A stretch of DNA of 12,126 nt, taken from positions 1 to 12,126 of the forward strand of contig CAMAQI010000057.1 of assembly GCA_945860255.1 (NCBI GenBank), in the 5' to 3' direction. This document shows positions 6,004 to 12,126 of this stretch, one piece after another (position 1 is the stretch's first letter; the number at the start of each line of letters is the position of its first letter). This DNA is from Methylacidiphilum caldifontis. GTDB lineage: Bacteria > Verrucomicrobiota > Verrucomicrobiia > Methylacidiphilales > CAMAQI01. Position numbers and translations under genes: made by a program. Under the pieces are notes generated by a model that was given only the letters and a program-made list of their open reading frames with translations, had not been told where the DNA came from and did not search any database.

Positions 6004-9000
6004 ATGGATTCACCACGACTCAATCCTCGATTTAATCAATGGGACTTTCTCGCCTTTGGGGTCGTTTTTTTACTCTCACTCTTTATTTACGTTTATACCC
6101 TCGCTCCAAGTGTCACTTTAGAGGACTCCGGAGAGTTCATTACGGCTGCCGTTCATTTTGGGGTTCCTCATCCTCCAGGCTATCCGCTCTGGACAATCGG
6201 GCCTTGGCTGCTCTCCCAATTTTTCCCCTTTGGAAATGTGGCTTGGCGGGTCAATCTTTTTTCAGCACTTTGCGGGGCTCTTGCCAATGGACTCCTGACC
6301 CTCCTCGTCTCGCACTCCTCGCGCTGGATCGGAGCTCGAATCCATACCTCAATTCCTCTCATTCAACGCGGCTCTTTTTGGTGTTCCCTCGCAGCTGGAA
6401 TGATCATTGCCTTAAGCGATGTGATGTGGAGTCAGGCGGTCATTGCAGAGGTCTACACCCTTAATGCCCTCTGTGTGATGTCGACCCTTGTTTGCTTCTA
6501 CCGTTGGACCCGAACCCCTGAAGAGAAATCTTGGATCTATTCCTCCGTTTTTCTTTTCTCGATCGGACTGACGAATCATCAAACCTTACTCTTTTTAGCC
6601 CCGATTTTTTTAATCGGTGTTTGGATGGTTGAATCCGATTTTTTTGTCGACTTTTTCCTGGCGATTATCGCTCTCGCCCTCTCTTCCATGACGGTGATGG
6701 TCTGGTTCTCCGACAATCCTGATCTGCAAGTAATTACCCAACGCTTAGCCTTTTTACTTTCTCTGTTATGCGGGTTGATGATTTTCTGGAAAACGAAAAG
6801 AATCGACTGGCGCCTGTTGTTGAAGGGGACCTTAGGGGGATTAATGGCACTGCTTCTCTTGAGCTTCTGGATGAAAGATTGGTTTACGATTGAGTCCTCT
6901 CGAGGAGCCTTTTTTATTTTCCTGACCAGTTTATTAATTGGGTTAATCGCAACTTCAACCGTTCGATGGAAATCGATTATCGCCATTCTCCTCCTCGGTT
7001 GGCTCGCCTTAAGTCTCTACGGCTATATGCGATTTGCCTCGTCGACAAATCCGCCGATGAATTGGGGTTATGCCAGTGAAAAAGGGGGATTTTATCATGC
7101 GATCTCAAGAGGACAATATGGGGATAGTTTAACGACATTAATTAAAAGCACCCTCGGTCCACTCGTTAAATATACTCCGGCAAACGTAGAGCCAAGCAAC
7201 ACCTCTGCAGAGGATCAATTTCAATATTTCAAAAAAATTGGCCAGGGAATTTGGATCTATTATCACAGCCTTGAGGATAATTTTTCACTTCCCCTCGTTC
7301 TTGCTCTTTTTCCGCTCTTTATTTATCTCCATCGTTTTTCAAGACGACAAATGGCTTGGCTTTACTCCTTAACCCTCAGTTACTTCTTTCTGGCCATCCT
7401 CATGACCTTTATTTCCCCTCCCCCAACCATTGATCTCCTTTCTCAATGGTCGATGAAAGTCTTTCATCTTCAATCCCACTGTATTCTCGCTGTGGGGATC
7501 GGTTACGGACTCCTCTCCGGGATTCTCTATCTTCAAAAGAATAACAATTTCAATGTAACCCCATGGGTTCCTGCGGTGGCTCTCCTCTGCCTGATCCCGC
7601 TTAAAGATAATATCGGAACCTCCAATCAAAGAGACCGCTGGTTTGGATGGCATTTTGGAGTCGATATGCTCCGTGATCTTGAACCGGGCGCAATTATCTT
7701 TGGGGGAACAGATCCCGGTCGTTTTATTCCGACCTACACCATTTTTTGTGAAAGCACCCAAGACTCCCGATGGAAACGCGACCCCTCTTTTGATCGATCT
7801 GATCTCTACATCATCACTCAGAATGCGTTAGCGGATCACTATTATTTAGACTATCTTCGTCATCACTACGACGACCTCTATCGTCCCAAAACATTTACGG
7901 CCTTTGAAAAATGGCTCGGGCGCCCGGATCAATATCCTAAAAAAAGTCTTTCAATGCCTACCGACGAAGAGTTTAGCCAATGCTTCAGTATCGCTGCGCA
8001 ACAAAAGATGACCCCCGGCTCGAATGGAAAAGTGGAGCTCAGTGGATTTGAAGATGTCTTCTTAATTAATGGAGTGATTGCCAAAAATATCTTTGAAAAA
8101 AACAAAAAAGCGCATGCCTTTTATCTCGAAGAAAGTTTTCCAATCCCTTGGATGTATGACTACGCGACCCCGCACGGTTTACTCCTTAAAATCAACTCGG
8201 AGCCGGTCTCGAAAATCAGTGACGAAATCGTTAAAAAGGACCGTGAGTTCTGGGATCGCTACACCTCATTTCTTATCTCTGAACCCGGTTATTTTCAAGA
8301 CCCACCGGCTACACGATCATTTTCAAAGTTACGCTGTTCGATCGGCAATCTCTATTTCCATCATAAAATGTTAGATGAGGCCGAATACGCCTATCGCCAG
8401 GCCTTACAGCTCGCCCCCGATCACTCTGAAGTGATCATGCGACTAAGCGAACTCCTTCTCCGTAAACGAAATTTTACGGAATCGAAATCACTCCTCGAGA
8501 TGGCTCTTAAAAAAGATCCTTATCAAAGCCAATATCAGAATATCCTCAAAATCATCAAAGAACAGGTCAAGTTGGATGAATCAGAAAAGCAACTCCGAAC
8601 CAATCTTCTCAGCACAACCAACGATCCTGAACTTTACCTCCAACTGATCCAAAACTTGATCGCTCAAAAGAAAATTGAAGAGATCGATACACCGGCTTTA
8701 AAGCTTCTCCAACTCCCCGATCTCCCGACGGAGGTCTTCCAAAATATATTTGGAATTCTCGCTCAATTCGGTCGCTTTGAAGTCACTCAAAAAGCGGTTG
8801 AGTTTCAATTGAAGAAAAACCCTAAAAACTCCTCTTGGATCTACGCTCAAGCCTCCCTCTACCTCGTTCAAAATCAAAAAGAGAAAGCCTATCCATTGTT
8901 AATAAAGGCCTATCAGATTAGCCCACAATCGATCAAAGCAAGCCTCCAATCAGACCCGATCTGGAAAGAGGAGCTTTCGACTCCCCAGATTCAAAAATTA

Positions 9001-9015
9001 ATCCACTCCCTTTAA
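6004..9015 (+). CDS. DUF2723 (GT117/TMEM260-like) membrane glycosyltransferase with C-terminal TPR region
   Basis: This 1003-residue protein has a GT-C-like membrane half and a soluble C-terminal half. The first membrane helix is at about residues 15-34. It is followed by the first-loop motif TLEDSGEF (38-45) and VPHPPGYPLW (54-63), the hallmark of DUF2723 proteins; acidic residues in this loop are typically catalytic in GT-C enzymes. Roughly a dozen hydrophobic segments follow to about 342, and more at about 428-535. A soluble stretch at about 540-770 leads into TPR-like helices, clearest at 776-840 (AEYAYRQALQLAPD, then SKSLLEMALKKDP), with weaker ones at about 915-975. Family members transfer a sugar, probably from a lipid-linked donor, to proteins or glycans outside the cytoplasmic membrane; TMEM260 is a protein O-mannosyltransferase. 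The actual substrate here is unknown. The ATG lacks a ribosome binding site, but the N-terminus fits the family. The gene converges on the iron-uptake operon. Confidence 0.85.
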   Translation: MDSPRLNPRFNQWDFLAFGVVFLLSLFIYVYTLAPSVTLEDSGEFITAAVHFGVPHPPGYPLWTIGPWLLSQFFPFGNVAWRVNLFSALCGALANGLLTLLVSHSSRWIGARIHTSIPLIQRGSFWCSLAAGMIIALSDVMWSQAVIAEVYTLNALCVMSTLVCFYRWTRTPEEKSWIYSSVFLFSIGLTNHQTLLFLAPIFLIGVWMVESDFFVDFFLAIIALALSSMTVMVWFSDNPDLQVITQRLAFLLSLLCGLMIFWKTKRIDWRLLLKGTLGGLMALLLLSFWMKDWFTIESSRGAFFIFLTSLLIGLIATSTVRWKSIIAILLLGWLALSLYGYMRFASSTNPPMNWGYASEKGGFYHAISRGQYGDSLTTLIKSTLGPLVKYTPANVEPSNTSAEDQFQYFKKIGQGIWIYYHSLEDNFSLPLVLALFPLFIYLHRFSRRQMAWLYSLTLSYFFLAILMTFISPPPTIDLLSQWSMKVFHLQSHCILAVGIGYGLLSGILYLQKNNNFNVTPWVPAVALLCLIPLKDNIGTSNQRDRWFGWHFGVDMLRDLEPGAIIFGGTDPGRFIPTYTIFCESTQDSRWKRDPSFDRSDLYIITQNALADHYYLDYLRHHYDDLYRPKTFTAFEKWLGRPDQYPKKSLSMPTDEEFSQCFSIAAQQKMTPGSNGKVELSGFEDVFLINGVIAKNIFEKNKKAHAFYLEESFPIPWMYDYATPHGLLLKINSEPVSKISDEIVKKDREFWDRYTSFLISEPGYFQDPPATRSFSKLRCSIGNLYFHHKMLDEAEYAYRQALQLAPDHSEVIMRLSELLLRKRNFTESKSLLEMALKKDPYQSQYQNILKIIKEQVKLDESEKQLRTNLLSTTNDPELYLQLIQNLIAQKKIEEIDTPALKLLQLPDLPTEVFQNIFGILAQFGRFEVTQKAVEFQLKKNPKNSSWIYAQASLYLVQNQKEKAYPLLIKAYQISPQSIKASLQSDPIWKEELSTPQIQKLIHSL

Positions 9016-9078
9016 AATAAAATTAAGATTCGTCATTGGAAAATTGTTCACTGTGTAATACAACAGAAAGTTAAACCT

Positions 9079-10341
9079 TTAATTTTTCCAACGCTTGATC
9101 GTCCAGTAAAATCCAATCGCACCGACAGCTAAAATCCCTGTCAGAAAGAAGAGCATTCCTGACTTCCTCAAAAGATCTCGATCCAGAAGCCAAGGAATAT
9201 CCCAAGTGTGAAGCAGTCGGTAGAGAACACGGTAAGTTTTAGTACTGGGTGTCCAACGCTGAACCATCTGACCTGAGGTTAAATCAACATCCCAATACTC
9301 TTCAGGTGTGCCAGAAAACTTAAGTCGAATTCGAGGGGATATTTCAGGTTCTATTTTTCGATCCAGTCCAGTGGCCCAAAAATCATCTCCACCCACTCCT
9401 TCATACTCTTGAAGAATCTGCTCGGATCGAAGGCGATTTAATTCTTGATCGATCCAGCCTCTCGGAATCGATCTCTGAAAGGAATTTCCGTGAGGATCTA
9501 GCCAAATAACCTCTCCACTTTTTTTGAGGTCACGAAACCAAATGTGACCTAAAACGGCTATTTGCTGTCTTTCAACAGTCCCGACAGCGAGTTCATGATG
9601 TTCGAAGGTTCGTTCACTGACCGATTCTCCGCGCGGAGACTTCCAGCGAAGTGATTCTTGGTTGTTTGGCTGACTTGAGGGAAACAATCCGGGAATAGGA
9701 ATTGAGAAAAAACCGCTTAAGAGCCAAAGAAAAAGAAACGGTGAAATGATTAATCCCAACAAGCTATGAATGCGACGTAATTTCGATTTTGCTGGAGCCC
9801 AGAGCCGTGATCCTTGGAGAAGGGCCCAAGCCGATCCGCAGAAAACTAAGAGCAACCCTAATAAAGAAAAACACCACAGAGTGATTTTCCACAAGCCTTC
9901 CTGATTCCGCAACAAAGATAAATAAAACCAATGGGGAACTGCGCCCATCCAGCTCCAAAAACGTTCCTCCGCAGTTGTCTCTTGCACCCATTTTTGACTT
10001 CGAATGCTCCAATAGAGTTCTGTTTTTAACGAATTCTCAAGCTCGACTCTTAAAAAAGGCCGATGCTCTCGATAGCGGGCTCCCACGGTCCAGACATCAT
10101 AGTCGATGGTTTCAACACGATGGATGGGATGAATGAACTCATCCCCCCATCGTTCCCAACGTGCGAACTCAGACTCTGTCAATGTAGGGAATGGTTTCCA
10201 AAGCATGACAAATCCGGAAATCGTCCACAGAAGGAGAAGACCTCCAATAAACCATCCGAGAAACTGATGAGATCGCGCAATCCAAAATTGCAGCCGAGAA
10301 GTCCATTGAGGTTTTGATACGAATTTCGTTAGAACTTCCAT
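9079..10341 (-). CDS. PepSY-associated inner-membrane protein (probable ferric-siderophore reductase or processing protein)
   Basis: The 420-residue protein has the four-helix layout of the PepSY_TM family (COG3182). Its helices are at about 26-48, 152-174, 193-214 and 394-415, with large periplasmic regions between helices 1 and 2 and between 3 and 4. Histidines near the helix ends (H26 in ARSHQFLGW, H137 in VPHWFY, H192 in RIHSLLG, H378 in LLHTWD) are typical and could bind haem. PepSY-like segments are seen at about 98-120 (FLRVELENSL onward) and 349-364 (YWDVDLTSGQMVQRW). Characterised relatives such as FoxB act at the inner membrane to release iron from siderophores by reduction; that role is inferred here from family and context. 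The start codon overlaps the end of the TonB receptor gene by 13 bp, and a GAGGG motif nine bases upstream supports the ATG at 10341. Confidence 0.85.
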   Translation of the reverse strand: MEVLTKFVSKPQWTSRLQFWIARSHQFLGWFIGGLLLLWTISGFVMLWKPFPTLTESEFARWERWGDEFIHPIHRVETIDYDVWTVGARYREHRPFLRVELENSLKTELYWSIRSQKWVQETTAEERFWSWMGAVPHWFYLSLLRNQEGLWKITLWCFSLLGLLLVFCGSAWALLQGSRLWAPAKSKLRRIHSLLGLIISPFLFLWLLSGFFSIPIPGLFPSSQPNNQESLRWKSPRGESVSERTFEHHELAVGTVERQQIAVLGHIWFRDLKKSGEVIWLDPHGNSFQRSIPRGWIDQELNRLRSEQILQEYEGVGGDDFWATGLDRKIEPEISPRIRLKFSGTPEEYWDVDLTSGQMVQRWTPSTKTYRVLYRLLHTWDIPWLLDRDLLRKSGMLFFLTGILAVGAIGFYWTIKRWKN

Positions 10342-12126
10342 CCAATACTTCCCTCAATGCTGGTTGGGGCTCCTACAAGCACTTGAGGAGCTCCCGAACT
10401 AGGATCAGTGTATCCGCTTTCAGACCAGTAAGCATAAAAGGCATCTCCAATATTTCTGCCCACCAATGAAAAATTCCAATTTTTATACTCATAACTTAAA
10501 GTAAGATCCACTAAGTGGTACTGTTGTAATACAAATCGGCTTCCATCCACTGCAGCTCGGTCTCCGACATAACGATAATTCACACCAAATTTCCAATCAG
10601 GAATAAACTCAATGGTAGAATAAAGATTTGCAACTTCCTTAGGAACATTCGCAGAGATCAACCCATTTAAATTGACACGAGGAGATTCTTGAATTTCTGA
10701 AGAAAGCAACGAAACGTTTCCTCCCAAAGTCCAAATCTTGAAGGGACATGCTACGATATCAAATTCAAAACCATCAACGAGATCTCGTCCATCAGGGATT
10801 GCCGTTCGACTTGCAGCGAGGGTACGAGTCCGCTCTTTATCAATATGAAAATAAGCGATACCTGTTTCAATCCGATCATCACAAAATCGATTTTTTACTC
10901 CGACCTCTATTTGTTCAGACTCTTCAACACCATATAAAAGCGCTGTTTGATTTGTATTGAGAGATGAGGGTGTACTCGCGCCCCGAGTGTAGGATGAGTA
11001 CAAGGTGACCTCTTTGAGTGGATCGTAGGTCATTCCCACTCGTCCCGTCATCGGATTAAAGTAACGACCAAATTCCAATCCAGTGGTTCTGTTTTTATTA
11101 TCTGACTCCACACGGTCATAACGACCTCCCATTAATAACTTCAAATTATCCAGGATCGAAAACTGATTATCGATATAACCGGAAGCGGTAAAGATATCAT
11201 AGTCAGCACCATTCCCCCGAGTGTAGTTCGTTCCCAAGACATCACTATAATTCATTGGCCGCGGATTAAATGCATCGACCGTCACGGAACTGCCCGGAAA
11301 ATGGGCAATCCGGAAAAACTCCGTTCGACTTAAATCAAGTCCTACTATAAATTTATTCTTTCGCGAAAAGATCTCTTGATCAAAAATAGCCACTGTTTGA
11401 TTGCCAACAAGATATTGCTTATGTTGGACAAAACCCAGATCACGATACTGAATCGTCCCTGCAGACTGATTATAAGTGAGCCCTTCAACATTCATCCACT
11501 CCCGTTGACCATTGTAGCCATAAAGAGTATTTTGAACCTTAATATCCGAATCTACTTGCCATTCGCTTTTTAATCGAAGAAAAATATTATCTGATTCCTT
11601 TCTTGCATCCTCAACATTGTAAGACCTTTTAGCAATTCGTTTATCAAGGTTCCCTGCCTGAGTTAAAGGGGTCCCCCAATACGACTCCTCTTCATCATAA
11701 AACCAGTCCCAATAAAGGGTCGTACGAAAATCTTGATTCAAATCGTAGCGGATTGCACCGGTCGATTGATATCGTTCCTGTTCATTTAAATCTAAATATC
11801 CTTTTGTACTGGAACGACTAAAATCGGTTCTAAACGAAAAGGGTGTTTTTTCGATCGGTCCTCCTACCCCAACTCCCATTCGAGAGGTCTCAAAAGATCC
11901 ATAACTCGAAAATGCCTCTGCAACAAATCGATCTTGATTGGGTTGTTTTGCCATGTAATTCACGGCTCCTCCGACACCCCCTTCACCAAACGCCATTGCC
12001 GCAGGTCCTTTGAGGACTTCAACAGACTCGTAATTAAAGGAATCCCTGAGTCGGGAGGACATTCCAGGGTTAAAAATTTTAAGCCCATCGTAAGACTGGT
12101 GAACTCGATTTCCGACAAAACCCCGT
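10329..12126 (-). CDS. TonB-dependent siderophore receptor (5' end outside window)
   Basis: This is an outer-membrane beta-barrel gated by a plug domain, which imports ferric siderophores using energy from TonB. The frame stays open to the window edge, so the methionine codon at 12062 is internal; 598 residues are visible. The first visible residues, RGFVGNRVHQSYDGLK, are the plug's 'RGF...DGL' motif. ESVEVLKGPAAMAFGEGG (about 34-51) and VGGAVNYMAKQP follow, as in the FhuA/FoxA type (siderophore receptor subfamily). The rest shows alternating strands and aromatic girdles typical of the barrel, and the protein ends in WKF with the C-terminal phenylalanine used for outer-membrane assembly. Signal peptide and TonB box lie beyond the window. 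A ferric siderophore is the likely ligand, though this could be a receptor for another chelate. It is followed, overlapping by 13 bp, by a PepSY membrane protein gene. Any Fur box would be upstream and outside view. Confidence 0.95.
   Translation of the reverse strand, partial: RGFVGNRVHQSYDGLKIFNPGMSSRLRDSFNYESVEVLKGPAAMAFGEGGVGGAVNYMAKQPNQDRFVAEAFSSYGSFETSRMGVGVGGPIEKTPFSFRTDFSRSSTKGYLDLNEQERYQSTGAIRYDLNQDFRTTLYWDWFYDEEESYWGTPLTQAGNLDKRIAKRSYNVEDARKESDNIFLRLKSEWQVDSDIKVQNTLYGYNGQREWMNVEGLTYNQSAGTIQYRDLGFVQHKQYLVGNQTVAIFDQEIFSRKNKFIVGLDLSRTEFFRIAHFPGSSVTVDAFNPRPMNYSDVLGTNYTRGNGADYDIFTASGYIDNQFSILDNLKLLMGGRYDRVESDNKNRTTGLEFGRYFNPMTGRVGMTYDPLKEVTLYSSYTRGASTPSSLNTNQTALLYGVEESEQIEVGVKNRFCDDRIETGIAYFHIDKERTRTLAASRTAIPDGRDLVDGFEFDIVACPFKIWTLGGNVSLLSSEIQESPRVNLNGLISANVPKEVANLYSTIEFIPDWKFGVNYRYVGDRAAVDGSRFVLQQYHLVDLTLSYEYKNWNFSLVGRNIGDAFYAYWSESGYTDPSSGAPQVLVGAPTSIEGSIGWKF
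10351..10355 (-). promoter_or_regulatory. Ribosome binding site for the PepSY gene
   Basis: GAGGG on the minus strand lies nine bases before the ATG of the PepSY gene, inside the last codons of the receptor gene. It is the only clear Shine-Dalgarno-like motif before a gene start in this window, and it fixes the start of the downstream gene within the overlap, as expected for translational coupling. Confidence 0.55.

Noticed and set aside
5625..6023. Minus-strand open frame of 132 codons spanning the FkbM-DUF2723 gap
   Set aside because: It reads through both arms of the inverted repeat and gives a basic, low-complexity protein with no recognisable motif.
5801..6121. Plus-strand open frame of 106 codons before and into the DUF2723 gene
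   Set aside because: It overlaps the clear DUF2723 N-terminus in another frame and is largely repeat-derived.
9036..9091. TTGGAAAATT with AATTTTTCCAA as a shared terminator between convergent genes
   Set aside because: The arms need a one-base bulge, are AT-rich, have a loop of about 35 bases and extend into the PepSY coding end, so the stem is too weak to call.

Overview
The window looks like an ordinary chromosomal stretch from a Gram-negative (diderm) bacterium of moderate GC content. A TonB-dependent outer-membrane receptor shows that an outer membrane is present. The sequence style of leucyl-tRNA synthetase (a CPALGTVLANEE-type segment that has lost the zinc cysteines) and a large DUF2723/TPR membrane glycosyltransferase suggest the PVC group, most likely Verrucomicrobiota. 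That placement is an inference from family resemblance and was not tested by any search.

Left part (1-4876), translation and RNA modification: the 3' end of an RluA-type pseudouridine synthase gene, a complete RlmI-like SAM methyltransferase, a sugar-1-phosphate nucleotidyltransferase on the opposite strand, and leuS. The methyltransferase and nucleotidyltransferase converge on a 93-bp gap that carries a degenerate 'CTCTGCGGTT'-type repeat. The nucleotidyltransferase and leuS diverge from another 93-bp gap.

Middle (4896-9015), glycan or surface modification: an FkbM-family methyltransferase follows leuS by 19 bp. A 352-bp non-coding gap comes next, followed by a 1003-residue DUF2723 (GT117-like) integral membrane glycosyltransferase with a C-terminal TPR region. 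The gap holds the most unusual structure in the window: a perfect 30-bp inverted repeat around a 152-bp centre that contains further nested complementary segments. Its arms resemble the repeat at 1508-1585.

Right part (9079-12126, minus strand), iron uptake: a TonB-dependent siderophore-type receptor, whose 5' end lies beyond the window, overlaps by 13 bp a PepSY-associated membrane protein gene. The pair reads as one operon for importing a ferric chelate across the outer membrane and probably reducing or processing it at the inner membrane.

Most start codons here have no recognisable Shine-Dalgarno sequence; the PepSY gene is the exception. I saw no tRNA, rRNA, CRISPR array, insertion-sequence transposase or prophage gene. 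No clearly new multi-gene system is visible; the best candidates for a second look are the inverted-repeat element and the FkbM/DUF2723 pairing.
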